Below, one piece after another: positions 25,187 through 34,566 of a DNA stretch of 36,277 nt (its first letter is position 1; each line of letters starts with the position of its first letter). The notes beneath the pieces were generated by a model. The model was not told where the DNA came from. It worked only from the letters and a program-made list of their open reading frames with translations, and made no database searches. A program made the translations under genes and the position numbers. Source of the DNA: an uncultured Clostridia bacterium. GTDB taxonomy: Bacteria > Bacillota > Clostridia > Oscillospirales > CAG-272. The DNA lies in NCBI GenBank assembly GCA_944391815.1, contig CALXUV010000080.1, positions 1 through 36,277 of the forward strand. Reading direction: 5' to 3'.

Positions 25187-26044
25187 TCAGTTTTTACCGA
25201 ATGCGGACTGATTGTTGTTGGGGCTTGAGCGTTTTTTCATACCGGGGAATCTTCTTTCAAGAATTGCCATTGAAATTTCTGTGTCCTCAAGCGCTTCTTT
25301 CTCTGAAGAGGCTCCGACTGTTACCATATCACAGTCTCTGAGCGTTGCAAAGGAAAAACTGAGACCGACGTAAGGAGTGGTTCTTCCGGCAGCCATTGAT
25401 TTTATGGTCATGACCGGTTTTTTTGCATTATGGATTATTGACGCCACCGTTTCGATTTCCACCTGCATAAGAAAACCCGTGCAGTTGTAAATCTGTATGT
25501 ATGTTTCAATATCATAACCGTTCTCATCAGAGTAAACTATAAGCTCCGGCATATGTGCGGAAAGTCCGGGGATCATTCCGGCGTCTCTTATCATCTGAGT
25601 ATAGTCGGAAATTCTTTCGATACTTCTCTTGTTTTTGTTGACAAGCTGTTCGGCACTTGAATGGTGAATAAGACAGAATTTGCAACCGAGCGAAGCACTG
25701 TATTTTATCTGATTTTCCGCCTCTTTCCTTGCTTTTGCATTATCGTCAACATTGATTATCGGAGTATCGACAAGAATAAGATTTCTGCCGTATTTCTGCC
25801 GGAACCCTTCGATTGCGTCAATCATCAGCGGCTGCGTGCTGATCGGCGCCATCAGAGTATCGACGCCGTTATCCGTGTAAGCTTTCAGAATCGGGAAAAA
25901 ATCATCAGCACTGCGGTATCTTGACTTAATTCCTTCATCGGCGGATGCGCTGCGGTGGCTCCACCCGAGGAGCCAGTTGGTTCCGATGATCATTCTTGAA
26001 AGTGAAACTCCGGCTACGTTTGTTCTGGGAAAAGTGTAGGACAT
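25187..26044 (-). CDS. Conserved TIM-barrel-like protein of unknown function
   Basis: A 285-residue soluble protein. Alternating strands and helices suggest an eight-fold barrel: RMIIGTNWLLGWSH near the N-terminus, DNGVDTLMAPIS, LILVDTPII, GCKFCLIHHS (about 130-139), MIPGLSAHMPELIVYSDENG, KKPVMTIKSMAAGRTTP and DMVTVGASSEKEALED. The last blocks resemble the end of aldo/keto reductase barrels (a phosphate-grip-like VGASS), yet the usual AKR catalytic Tyr-Lys-His set is not evident. I cannot name the reaction. Cys-rich GCKFC and the two His next to it could bind metal. GGAGG precedes the ATG; it is monocistronic by the terminator at 25030-25068. Likely cytoplasmic. Confidence 0.7.
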   Translation of the reverse strand: MSYTFPRTNVAGVSLSRMIIGTNWLLGWSHRSASADEGIKSRYRSADDFFPILKAYTDNGVDTLMAPISTQPLMIDAIEGFRQKYGRNLILVDTPIINVDDNAKARKEAENQIKYSASLGCKFCLIHHSSAEQLVNKNKRSIERISDYTQMIRDAGMIPGLSAHMPELIVYSDENGYDIETYIQIYNCTGFLMQVEIETVASIIHNAKKPVMTIKSMAAGRTTPYVGLSFSFATLRDCDMVTVGASSEKEALEDTEISMAILERRFPGMKKRSSPNNNQSAFGKN

Positions 26045-26296
26045 TCGCTATACCTCCGTTATGAAGCTGAAATTCAGCGTAATTGAATTTTTATAGTGTT
26101 GTGACTCGTTAAAATATTGATTTATTAATCAGCGTATTTTTGTTGGTTGACGTACAAGTCGCTACGGCAAAAAATAAACGGACAACACGTAGAAACTGAA
26201 TTGTTTAAAAATCATTTTTCTCTGTAAATCCGTAAACAAACTATTGTCAGAAAATATTATTACGGGTTTAAGTAATTTGATTAATTCTTTTGGTTA

Positions 26297-27073
26297 TCAT
26301 TTTGCCGGATTTTGTCTTAAAACTTCAAAAGAAAGCACCGCCGCCGAAGATGCAGCAGAAAGGGCGAGCGGAAAATCTCTGCCGTAAACCAGTTTTACGG
26401 TCATATCTGCAAGTCGCGTACAGGAAGATGACAGACCTCTGCGTTCTCCGCCGATTGCAAGACAAAGCGGTTTTCTCAGATCTGCGTCATAGACAGAAAC
26501 CGGAGCGTCTTTATCGGTGCAGACAAATCTGTATGAATGGTTTTTAAGCTCAGTTATCACCTGTTCATCCCGGCAAATTATTATATTCGCAATTTCAGAA
26601 GCTCCGGCGGAGGAACGGCAGACAATTCCGGCAGAAGTCAATGCGTTGCGGGCGGGCAAAAGTATACCGTCGGCTCCTGCGGCGTAAGCGGAACGAATCG
26701 CAAAACCGAGATTGAAAGGATCTTCAATACCTTCAAGATAAATGTAAAATCCGTCTTTTACGGGATCGGGAATTCTATCAGGATAATTTCTCTTTCCGCA
26801 CAGCATTATAAGACCGCCGTGTGAATTGCCTACGGCGTATTTTTCTATTTCGCTGCCGGAAACCACATTCAAAGCGTAATCGTAAACAAATGATCTTGCT
26901 TTAAGAAACCCCAGAAGCTTGCCGTTGCCTTTCACGCTGTCCTCACAGAAAAGGACCTCTTTTATTTTTCTGTCGCTGATTCCTTTATCTATTCCTTCGA
27001 AAACCGAACGAACCGAAATAATTCCCTCAAAGACGTCAATGTCGCTATCGGACAGGAATTTGTTATTCTGCAT
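26297..27073 (-). CDS. TrmH/SpoU-family RNA 2'-O-methyltransferase
   Basis: A 258-residue SPOUT methyltransferase. An N-terminal substrate-binding part (about 1-100) is followed by the trefoil-knot catalytic domain with all three SpoU motifs: motif 1 YLEGIEDPFNLGFAIRSA (Asn and Arg present), motif 2 CLAIGGERRGLS and motif 3 LALSAASSAAVLSFEV, where the usual LNVSVA-type text is changed. It should methylate a ribose 2'-OH in rRNA or tRNA with S-adenosylmethionine. ATG 27073 is chosen because AAGAGG lies nine bases before it; the in-frame ATG at 27094 has no ribosome site. It is divergent from sigK across a gap of about 90 bases. The target nucleotide is unknown. Confidence 0.88.
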   Translation of the reverse strand: MQNNKFLSDSDIDVFEGIISVRSVFEGIDKGISDRKIKEVLFCEDSVKGNGKLLGFLKARSFVYDYALNVVSGSEIEKYAVGNSHGGLIMLCGKRNYPDRIPDPVKDGFYIYLEGIEDPFNLGFAIRSAYAAGADGILLPARNALTSAGIVCRSSAGASEIANIIICRDEQVITELKNHSYRFVCTDKDAPVSVYDADLRKPLCLAIGGERRGLSSSCTRLADMTVKLVYGRDFPLALSAASSAAVLSFEVLRQNPAK

Positions 27074-27165
27074 ACGGGACAACCTCTTTAACATATATTA
27101 CACGGGTATGATACCACAAAACAAAATATTTTGCAACAGCAAAATAAAAACAGGAGGGAATAGTC

Positions 27166-27849
27166 ATGAATTTTTTGTTTGCACTGCTGATGAAATTTCA
27201 GTATCTGTTTCTGAGAGTAATACAAAACAGGGAGTATCCGGCACCTCTGAGCGATGCAGAAGAGGAGGAATGCCTGAAAAAAGTGCTGAACGGAGATTTA
27301 CAGGCGAGAAACAGACTTATAGAGCACAATTTAAGACTTGTGGCACACATAGTGAAAAAATATTACAGTCAGAGCAAAAATCAGGACGACCTGATGTCAA
27401 TAGGCACGATAGGACTGATAAAGGCGGTGGACACCTATAAAAACGGAAGCGGAACGAGGTTTGCCACTTATGCGTCAAAATGCATACAAAACGAAATTCT
27501 TATGCATTTCAGGGCAAGGAAAAAGTATTCTTCAGAAGTTTCGCTCAGCGATACAATTGAGATGGATAAAGACGGAAATCCCCTGACTTATATGGATATA
27601 ATCAGCGTTGAGGATACAATCGCCGAGGAGCTTGATCTCAAAATCATGAGTGAAAAAGCAAAAAAAATAATCCTCAATAACCTCGAACCGCGTGAGAGGG
27701 AAATAATTGTTTACAGATACGGGCTTGAAGGCGGAAAGCCGCTTACCCAGAGAGAGCTTGCCGATAAATTGAAGATATCAAGATCATACGTTTCAAGAAT
27801 AGAAAAATCGGCACTTGATAAAATACGGCAAAAATTGATCGGTAAATAA
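27166..27849 (+). CDS. sigK: RNA polymerase sporulation sigma factor, pro-sigma-K
   Basis: A 227-residue sigma-70 family protein. The first 25 residues are hydrophobic (FLFALLMKFQYLFLRVI), like the pro-sequence of Bacillus pro-sigma-K that SpoIVFB removes, and YPAPLS follows as in that protein. Region 2 contains ARNRLIEHNLRLVAHIVKKY and QDDLMSIGTIGLIKAVDTY; region 4 holds the helix-turn-helix LTQRELADKLKISRSYVSRI. It directs late mother-cell genes such as coat genes. The frame is continuous, so no skin-like element interrupts it. A clean CAGGAGGG precedes the ATG. Start and processing imply that activation follows forespore signalling, though no protease gene is in view. Confidence 0.95.
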   Translation: MNFLFALLMKFQYLFLRVIQNREYPAPLSDAEEEECLKKVLNGDLQARNRLIEHNLRLVAHIVKKYYSQSKNQDDLMSIGTIGLIKAVDTYKNGSGTRFATYASKCIQNEILMHFRARKKYSSEVSLSDTIEMDKDGNPLTYMDIISVEDTIAEELDLKIMSEKAKKIILNNLEPREREIIVYRYGLEGGKPLTQRELADKLKISRSYVSRIEKSALDKIRQKLIGK

Positions 27850-27872
27850 AAAATCAAAGGATCAAACCACAT

Positions 27873-27889
27873 AAAAAAGCATCTTTTTT
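27873..27889 (+). terminator. Weak hairpin after sigK
   Basis: AAAAAAG (27873-27879) and CTTTTTT (27883-27889) form a 7-bp AT-only stem plus T tract. It is weak, so read-through is possible. Confidence 0.3.
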
Positions 27890-27945
27890 GTATAAATCGC
27901 ACTAAAATCAGCGTCATTTTTCCACAGTAACAAAATACATTTTTC

Positions 27946-27974
27946 TTGACAATGCGGAAATTATAGGATATAAT
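27946..27974 (+). promoter_or_regulatory. Consensus sigma-A promoter of the oxidoreductase-ABC-heparinase operon
   Basis: Perfect TTGACA (27946-27951) and perfect TATAAT (27969-27974) with 17 bases between. The transcript should start near 27981, about 50 bases before ATG 28033, and run to the terminator at 34671-34719. Confidence 0.85.
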
Positions 27975-28032
27975 TCTGTATGGATGTTTATATTATATAA
28001 ATATGTATATATGCGCTATCGGAGGATAAATT

Positions 28033-29313
28033 ATGGAATTATACGATGTTATCGTGTGCGGAGGAGGGTTTGCCGGTGCTGCGGCGGCGATAAGCGCAGC
28101 CAGAGGCGGGGCAAAAGTACTGCTGATTGAGTACAACAACTGCCTCGGAGGTGCTGCTGCCGAGTGTTTGGTCAATCCTTTTATGCCATACTGGACGCAC
28201 GATGAAAATAAAAAAAGAATAACGCTCTCAACGGGTATTTTTTCTGAAATCTGTCGTGAAATGAGAAAGCTGAGCGCAGAGGCGGAAGGTGCTAAGTACT
28301 GTGAAAACGATGCTTTGATGACCACATTTAATGAAGAATACCTGAAAATAGTGCTTCAGCGGATGGCGCTGTCTGCCGGAGTCAGGCTGCTTTTCCACAC
28401 AAGATGCGTGGGTGTGAAAAAGAGCGGACAAAGTATAGAAGCAGTGACGGTTTCAAACAAAAGCGGAATTTACGATATAAAGGCAAAGTGTTTTATAGAC
28501 TGTACAGGAGACGCGGATGTTACTGCATTAAGCGGATGCCCGGTCCGTGTGGGAAGGGAAGGAGACGGACTCTGCCAGCCGATGACACTCTGCTTCAGAG
28601 TGAACAATGTCGATATTCCCGAGTTCAACAAGGTGCGTGCTGATATACAGAAACTGTACAAGCAGTACAGAGCCGAGGGAAAAATAAAGAATGTAAGAGA
28701 AGACATTCTGATTTTCGGGACAACTTCGGATACAACTCTGCACTTTAACTCAACCCGTATAGTAAAACACAGTCCGATCAGTGCGGAGGAAGTGACAGAA
28801 GCCGAAATAGCAGTAAGAGAGCAGGTATTCGAACTATTTTCTTTCCTTAAGAAAAATGCAAAGGGATTTGAGAAAGCAGTTCTGGCGTCGACCGCTATGC
28901 GCATCGGAGTAAGAGAAAGCCGTATGATCGACGGTGAGTACGTTCTGACGCAGGATGATCTTACCGGATGCAGAAAATTCGAGGATTCGATAAGTGCCTG
29001 TAACTACGACATCGACATACATAACCCCGAGGGCAGCGGAACCAGTCACTGGTATTTCAAGGACGGCACATATTACACAATACCGTACAGATGCCTTATA
29101 CCCAAAGGGGCAGATAATCTGCTTGTAGCCGGCAGATGCATATCTTCAACGCACGAAGCGCAGGCGTCATACAGGATTATGCCTACCTGCTGTACTTTGG
29201 GACAGGCGGCAGGCACAGCGGCGGCGATGGCTGTCAAGGGTGACGGCAAAGTAAGAAACGTGGATATTGGTCAGTTAAGGAAAACCCTGACTGAAAACGG
29301 AATGTTTATATAA
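28033..29313 (+). CDS. FAD-dependent oxidoreductase (FAD_oxidored family)
   Basis: A 426-residue flavoprotein. The N-terminal Rossmann fingerprint is VIVCGGGFAGAAAAISAARG (about 6-25), ending in LLIEYNNCLGG. CFIDCTGDADVTALSG (about 154-169) and LLVAGRCISSTHEAQASYR (about 358-376) plus a final GQAAGTAAAMAV block are typical of the PF12831 family. This family often sits among polysaccharide-utilisation genes and has members of mostly unknown substrate. No signal peptide, so cytoplasmic. It is the first gene of an operon with an FtsX/LolD-type exporter and a heparinase-like protein. A natural reading is oxidation of a sugar or uronic-acid product, but this is inference. Confidence 0.88.
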   Translation: MELYDVIVCGGGFAGAAAAISAARGGAKVLLIEYNNCLGGAAAECLVNPFMPYWTHDENKKRITLSTGIFSEICREMRKLSAEAEGAKYCENDALMTTFNEEYLKIVLQRMALSAGVRLLFHTRCVGVKKSGQSIEAVTVSNKSGIYDIKAKCFIDCTGDADVTALSGCPVRVGREGDGLCQPMTLCFRVNNVDIPEFNKVRADIQKLYKQYRAEGKIKNVREDILIFGTTSDTTLHFNSTRIVKHSPISAEEVTEAEIAVREQVFELFSFLKKNAKGFEKAVLASTAMRIGVRESRMIDGEYVLTQDDLTGCRKFEDSISACNYDIDIHNPEGSGTSHWYFKDGTYYTIPYRCLIPKGADNLLVAGRCISSTHEAQASYRIMPTCCTLGQAAGTAAAMAVKGDGKVRNVDIGQLRKTLTENGMFI

Positions 29314-29334
29314 GAAAAACGGAGATTTTTAAAA

Positions 29335-32028
29335 GTGGGAAGAATATTCAGTGGTCTTTGGCACGAAATAAAGATGGCATTCAAGACCGTAACGTTTCAT
29401 TTCAGGCAGTATTTCTGCTTTTTCCTGGCGATACTTGCCATGGAAGTAATGTTCGGAATAATAGTGATGTCAGCATCAAACAATATGTACCAGTACGAAA
29501 AGAGCATAAATGATGATTACAGCTATCATTTTTCTCTGATAAACCTGACTGAAGGACAGTACAACTATTTTGTTGAAAACGAACAGCTCAGACTTAATCC
29601 CTCATACACTATTGACTACGACGGTACATTTATTTATGTGGAAATAAATGAAGATGCGATCGAAACTGCAACTGAACGCATGTCTCTTGCAGATTATTAT
29701 GATAACTTTCTTAATTCGTTCATAAAAAGAGCACCGGATGTCAAGGATAATCCGATAATACCGCAGTTCTCGCCGCTTTACAACCTGGAAAGCACTCTTA
29801 ACAGCATGAGACTTCAGTGTGCGGCAAAGCTTTTCGTGCTTGCTCTTGTTTCAATGGCAGTTATAATTCTTCTGTTCAATATCAGGCTCAATCACTTCAA
29901 GTTCACATACGGAATTTATATGTCTTTCGGAGCAGACACAAAGAAACTTTTTGCGACGAGCTTCTGGGAAATGATGATGATAGGTATTCTTATGCTTATC
30001 CCTGCGGCAGCCATTGCAATTCCGGTTGATTATCTGTTCTATTTTGTAGAGGATTATAAATACCATTTTGCTCCCCAGCTTATGGCATTCTGTATACTCT
30101 TCATAATACCGATAATCTTGCTGTCGGTTTTTCTTCCGATCAAGTATACGGCAGTCAAACCTCCGCTTAAACTTCTTCTTGCCGAGGATAACTCCAACCT
30201 TGTATCTTCGCCCAGAATATCGGCTCAGATAGCCGGTAAGAAATTCCCGAAAGCTTATGAAAATCTCGGACTTTGGAGATTCAGAAAATACGGCGCAACG
30301 CTGGTCGGAAGCTCGGTTCTCTTTGCAGCTATTTTCGTATGGATCAGCTTTTACCAAGGCATATACGCTTTTAATATGAATATGGAGCAGGCGGAATTTA
30401 CCATCAATGCCAAGAGAGAGGTAAATGAAAAAATCGAATGGCTTGTTACCGAAGACAGTAAAGACGTAGCAAATGAATACCGTCAGGCCCGTAGCAATGT
30501 TTATAAGAACAGCGCAAGTCAGGTTGACATAAATGCTTTTGAAAAGTATTATTCTGAGGATTATATCATTAACAGAAATGACAACGGATATGTGACAACT
30601 GTTTACAAAAGCGATGATACTGAGAAGATAGACCTTTCGCGTGAATATCTTGATGCAAGAGATAAGGTAGTTCGTGGTGACTTAGTTACAGCGCTTGAAG
30701 ATGTTTCAAAACCCTATAACAAAACTTTCGCTAATTTTGAACAATACTTCGACCGTCAGAAGTACGAAATGAGGACGGTAGACGGAGTTTTGCAGGTTTG
30801 GGAGAAACAGCAGGTAAAAACAGTCGAAGAGGTTTATCATGAGATAAGCAGTGAGGACCGTATAAGTCTTGAAAACCTTGTGGGCGGATACGGTTCTGTA
30901 TACAAACAGTGCGTAAAGGATGCGTTTACAAATGAATCGTACGTCGCTTTCAATAAAAACGACGTAGCGTGGTTTTCAGGATTCCAGATAAACCAGAGCG
31001 ACAAATCTCAGAAAGTCACAAATAAGGCAGACTTTTTTGCTGCTGACAGCGACCAGGAAAGTATCAACTACATAAAACTGAACTATCAGGTAGAAGGTGA
31101 TCTTAACAAAATATATGAAACCGGTCCGAACGGTGAAAAATATATAGCAATCACCGAAACAGCTGCAAACAGAAAAGTGCTGAATATTGATGTTGGAGAT
31201 ACCATCCAGATTTCGGTTTTGCAGAAGCTTGATAAACAGCCGTCGGGAAATATGGAAAACGATAAATACCTCGACCACATAATCAGATACGGCGAGTTCA
31301 ATAATATGACATTTACCGTGTGTGCGGTTATAAAAGATATGCCGACAACGGAAAATGTTGCAATATATCTGAGCCCTGAGGATTATGAAGCTGTAACCGG
31401 AGAAGAAGAAACCTACAATCAGATGTCCGTTTATGTTGATTCCACACTCCAGAGAAGCCAGATAGATACAATGTACACTGATCTTGTAAAATGGAGTAAA
31501 GGTGACGGCGAGATTTTTGCAACAGTCACCTGGAATAATGCGGTAGCGGAAAGCAGAAATGACAGAGAAATGCGCAATCTGCCGGTAATACAGATGATAG
31601 CAATCTTCTCGCTTGTGCTTTCACCTCTGTTCTGGTTCTTCTCTCAGATAATGTTTTTCGGAAAGCGCCAGGGAGAGTTTGAGATACTCAGAGCAATGGG
31701 AGCGACCGAAAAGGAAATCAAACAGATTTTCCGGAAAGACGGAATTGTGCTTTCGCTTGTCGGAGTTGTGGCTACGGTCTTGTTCAGCTTTATAGGAATG
31801 TTCGTCATTTATAAACTGAACATGAGCTTTGTTGCAAGATTTGATGTTCAGGCAAGAACTCTTTACAGATTCACTATGCCTTGGATACCGCTTGCAGTGG
31901 CTGTGGCTGTAACGGCAATATGCGGATATATGTCATCAATGATACCGTACCGGATTGACAGAAAAAGATACAAAAAGAAAAAAGCCGTTGAATACGGTGA
32001 CGGTTCGGAAGAATTTTCGGAAGTGTAA
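29335..32028 (+). CDS. ABC transporter permease with two FtsX/MacB-type repeats
   Basis: An 897-residue membrane protein. Eight hydrophobic helices appear in two sets of one plus three: about 18-42, 164-184, 207-235 and 249-270, then 319-345, 755-783, 803-828 and 848-870. Two extracellular domains lie between them, about 120 and about 410 residues long. This is the duplicated FtsX architecture of MacB/BceB-like mechanotransmission permeases rather than of an importer. The start codon is GTG 29335 with GGAG ten bases before it, 21 bases after the oxidoreductase gene. The cognate ATPase follows directly. The large second ectodomain may bind a glycan, lipid or peptide. No substrate can be named. 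Confidence 0.88.
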   Translation: MGRIFSGLWHEIKMAFKTVTFHFRQYFCFFLAILAMEVMFGIIVMSASNNMYQYEKSINDDYSYHFSLINLTEGQYNYFVENEQLRLNPSYTIDYDGTFIYVEINEDAIETATERMSLADYYDNFLNSFIKRAPDVKDNPIIPQFSPLYNLESTLNSMRLQCAAKLFVLALVSMAVIILLFNIRLNHFKFTYGIYMSFGADTKKLFATSFWEMMMIGILMLIPAAAIAIPVDYLFYFVEDYKYHFAPQLMAFCILFIIPIILLSVFLPIKYTAVKPPLKLLLAEDNSNLVSSPRISAQIAGKKFPKAYENLGLWRFRKYGATLVGSSVLFAAIFVWISFYQGIYAFNMNMEQAEFTINAKREVNEKIEWLVTEDSKDVANEYRQARSNVYKNSASQVDINAFEKYYSEDYIINRNDNGYVTTVYKSDDTEKIDLSREYLDARDKVVRGDLVTALEDVSKPYNKTFANFEQYFDRQKYEMRTVDGVLQVWEKQQVKTVEEVYHEISSEDRISLENLVGGYGSVYKQCVKDAFTNESYVAFNKNDVAWFSGFQINQSDKSQKVTNKADFFAADSDQESINYIKLNYQVEGDLNKIYETGPNGEKYIAITETAANRKVLNIDVGDTIQISVLQKLDKQPSGNMENDKYLDHIIRYGEFNNMTFTVCAVIKDMPTTENVAIYLSPEDYEAVTGEEETYNQMSVYVDSTLQRSQIDTMYTDLVKWSKGDGEIFATVTWNNAVAESRNDREMRNLPVIQMIAIFSLVLSPLFWFFSQIMFFGKRQGEFEILRAMGATEKEIKQIFRKDGIVLSLVGVVATVLFSFIGMFVIYKLNMSFVARFDVQARTLYRFTMPWIPLAVAVAVTAICGYMSSMIPYRIDRKRYKKKKAVEYGDGSEEFSEV

Positions 32029-32059
32029 TAATAAAATCGGAAAGGCTGAGTAAAATCAA

Positions 32060-32803
32060 ATGTCAATACTTATAGCAGAAAACGTAATAAAGCAGTATAA
32101 ACAATATGACGAAGTGGTGACAGCAGTAAACAGGGTGTCACTGAAAATAGAAGACGGTGAGTTCATAGCGATAATAGGTGCGTCCGGATCGGGAAAAAGT
32201 ACTTTTCTCAATCTTTGCGCAGGTCTTGACAGACCTAATTCCGGTTCTATAAAAATCAGGGGAAATGATATAACTCAGATGAAACCGGACGAACTCAGCA
32301 GATTCAGAGGTAATTTTCTCGGATTTATTTATCAGAGGCATAATCTCTTACCGCAGTACACGGCACTTGAAAACATTCTGATACCGACTATAATGTGCAA
32401 CAAGGAAGAGTATAAATACGAAGAAACGCTGAAAAAGCTGATAAAAGCTCTCGATCTCGGCTCAAGACTTCACCATCTGCCGTCAGAACTTTCCGGAGGT
32501 CAGCAGCAAAGAGTCGCAATAGCCAGAGCTATGATAAACAGACCTCAGGTATTGTTTGCCGACGAGCCTACCGGTAACCTCGACAGAGAAAACGCTGATG
32601 AAGTACTCAACCTGCTCCTTGCGACAAAGGAGCAGATGGGACAGACGCTTCTGATGGTTACACATGACCTTAAGATAGCAGATCACGCCGATAAAATATA
32701 TAAAATGGATAACGGCGAGCTTACGCTTTTCAAAGACCAGGACGGTTACAAGAGAAATTCGTTTGAGAAGGAATCGAACGCAAATAAAGAGGCTTTCAAC
32801 TGA
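32060..32803 (+). CDS. ABC transporter ATP-binding protein, LolD/MacB type
   Basis: A 247-residue ATPase. Walker A is GASGSGKST (about 40-48), the Q-loop lies in IYQRHNLLPQYTALEN, the signature is LSGGQQQRVAIARAMI (about 140-155), Walker B is VLFADEPTGNLD and the switch histidine is in LMVTHDL. Sequence style is that of the LolD/MacB/FtsE group that pairs with FtsX-type permeases, here the gene just before. The C-terminal tail (about 225-247) is charged and lies outside the fold. It is coupled by a 31-base gap after the permease and 18 bases before the heparinase-like gene. Confidence 0.95.
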   Translation: MSILIAENVIKQYKQYDEVVTAVNRVSLKIEDGEFIAIIGASGSGKSTFLNLCAGLDRPNSGSIKIRGNDITQMKPDELSRFRGNFLGFIYQRHNLLPQYTALENILIPTIMCNKEEYKYEETLKKLIKALDLGSRLHHLPSELSGGQQQRVAIARAMINRPQVLFADEPTGNLDRENADEVLNLLLATKEQMGQTLLMVTHDLKIADHADKIYKMDNGELTLFKDQDGYKRNSFEKESNANKEAFN

Positions 32804-32821
32804 AAAGCCGGGAGGTAAAAA

Positions 32822-34486
32822 ATGGGAAAGTTGTTCAGGGAATTCAATAAAGAAAAGGTCAGTCAGATTAAAACCGATCCGTATTTTGCCGGACTTGTTC
32901 CCGCAATAATCAAACAGGCAGAGGATTATATTGCAAGAGAGCCTGAGAGAATCAAGTTCAGCATGATACATCTGTACGCAACTACCGGAAACAGAATAAT
33001 ATTTCAGAAAGTATATGAAAATTATGAAAGCAGGATGAGATGTTATTTTCTTGCGTACATATTTACCGAAGATGAAAAATATATTGAACCGCTGGCAGAT
33101 ATAATCTGGAATATCTGTGATTTTGAGTCGTGGTCGATACCTGCACATGTAGCTGAAAATCTTACTCCTGAAATGCGCCGGGTAAATCTTGATCTTACGT
33201 CCACTATAATGGGTTACAGAATTGCCGAGATACTTTACTACATAGGTGATAAGCTTCCCGACCTTGTGAAACGCAGGGCGGAGTATGAGGTGAGACTGAG
33301 AGTTATCGAGTCCTATAAAAATAATCATTTCGGGTGGATGAGAGCGGAAAACAACTGGTCCGCGGTATGTATAGGAGCTGTCTTTTCGGCGTTTGCTTAT
33401 CTTGCTACAAAAGAGGAAACCGACAGCCAGCTTGACAGAATGATAGAAACCTCCGAGTGTTATCTGCGCGGATTTGACGATGACGGTTGCTGTAAAGAAG
33501 GATACGGCTACTGGAATTACGGTTTTTCTTATTATTGCCTTTTCGCAAGTATGGTTCGTGATTATACGGAAGGAAAAATAGACCTGTTTAAGAATCCCAA
33601 GGTTCATGCAATAGCGCTTTTCCAGCAAAATGCTGCGATTAATGAAAAGGAGACAATAAGCTTTTCTGACGCCGGACGCGGTTTTTCTCCTTCACCTTGG
33701 CTTTCACATTTTCTCAAAAACGAGTATCCGGACATAGAGATACCGGCAATGAAGTGCCCGATGTATGCAAGTGCGGGACTCAGGTATATTTTCTGGATGC
33801 GTCCTGAGCTTGCAAACTGCCGCATGACGCCGAAATCGCATATTTATCACGATAACCAGTGGTTTATATACCGGAGCGAAAATTACAATTTCGCTTGCAA
33901 AGCAGGATGTAACAACGAACCGCATAACCATAACGATGTCGGTTCATTCATAATTTCAAAGAACGGCAGAACAAGTTTTACAGATCCCGGAGGCGGAGAA
34001 TATACGCGTCAGTATTTTTCCAAAGAAAGATATGATCTTATAGCCTGTTCGTCAAGAGGCCACAGCGTACCGATAATAAACGGTCAGTATCAGGTTACCG
34101 GCAAGCAAAAATCTGTAATTTACACAGAAAAAGAAAACGAATACGAGTTTTCTATGGAAAACGCTTATGCAGTGCCTGAGCTGGAAACGCTTAAACGTCA
34201 TGTTATCTGCGAAAAAGACGAAGTGGTAATTTCCGACACCTATAAATTTTCCGAAAAACCGACTGAGTTGAAAGAAAGGTTGGTTTCGGTAATTAAACCT
34301 ACGGTAAAGGAAAACGGAACGGTTGAATGCGGGGATTCAGTTCTCAGTTACGACAGTAAACAGTGCGAAGCGGTTCTTTCTGAAGAAATTCTGAGGAAAA
34401 GCGGTTACGACGAGACTGTATATCTGCTCGATCTGATAGTTAAAGAACCGGAAAAAGAAATGACAGTAACTTTCCGGCTTAAATGA
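32822..34486 (+). CDS. Heparinase II/III family protein
   Basis: A 554-residue protein. The N-terminal two thirds are helical (about 1-330) and resemble the (alpha/alpha) toroid of polysaccharide lyases, with RAENNWSAVCIGAVFSAFAY (about 174-193) and GYGYWNYGFSYY. The C-terminal beta part (about 345-550) is heparinase II/III-like, with the metal/catalytic block NNEPHNHNDVGSFII at about 363-377 and DPGGGEYTRQYF after it. No signal peptide is seen, so the protein should be cytoplasmic and act on imported or internal oligosaccharides, unlike the secreted enzymes of Bacteroides. The substrate may be a uronic-acid-containing glycan; it could be a lyase or a hydrolase-like variant. It ends the operon; AAGCCGGGAGG precedes the ATG. 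Confidence 0.85.
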   Translation: MGKLFREFNKEKVSQIKTDPYFAGLVPAIIKQAEDYIAREPERIKFSMIHLYATTGNRIIFQKVYENYESRMRCYFLAYIFTEDEKYIEPLADIIWNICDFESWSIPAHVAENLTPEMRRVNLDLTSTIMGYRIAEILYYIGDKLPDLVKRRAEYEVRLRVIESYKNNHFGWMRAENNWSAVCIGAVFSAFAYLATKEETDSQLDRMIETSECYLRGFDDDGCCKEGYGYWNYGFSYYCLFASMVRDYTEGKIDLFKNPKVHAIALFQQNAAINEKETISFSDAGRGFSPSPWLSHFLKNEYPDIEIPAMKCPMYASAGLRYIFWMRPELANCRMTPKSHIYHDNQWFIYRSENYNFACKAGCNNEPHNHNDVGSFIISKNGRTSFTDPGGGEYTRQYFSKERYDLIACSSRGHSVPIINGQYQVTGKQKSVIYTEKENEYEFSMENAYAVPELETLKRHVICEKDEVVISDTYKFSEKPTELKERLVSVIKPTVKENGTVECGDSVLSYDSKQCEAVLSEEILRKSGYDETVYLLDLIVKEPEKEMTVTFRLK

Positions 34487-34551
34487 TTAATAACAGAATA
34501 TTACAGCTTTTTTTACCGGATTGACTTGTTTAAAGTTATACGATTTTTGTT

Positions 34552-34560
34552 TGGTATAAT
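34552..34560 (+). promoter_or_regulatory. Extended -10 promoter inside the gap before the CPBP gene
   Basis: TGGTATAAT (34552-34560) is an extended -10 element. TTGACT at 34521-34526 is too far (28 bases) to act as its -35 box. Transcription from about 34567 would run straight into the terminator at 34671. Confidence 0.5.
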
Positions 34561-34566
34561 GTTTAT

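Noticed and set aside
32483-33628. Long 381-codon open frame on the minus strand
   Set aside because: It lies opposite the ABC ATPase and heparinase-like genes, has no ribosome site and shows low-complexity, aromatic-rich text typical of antisense frames.
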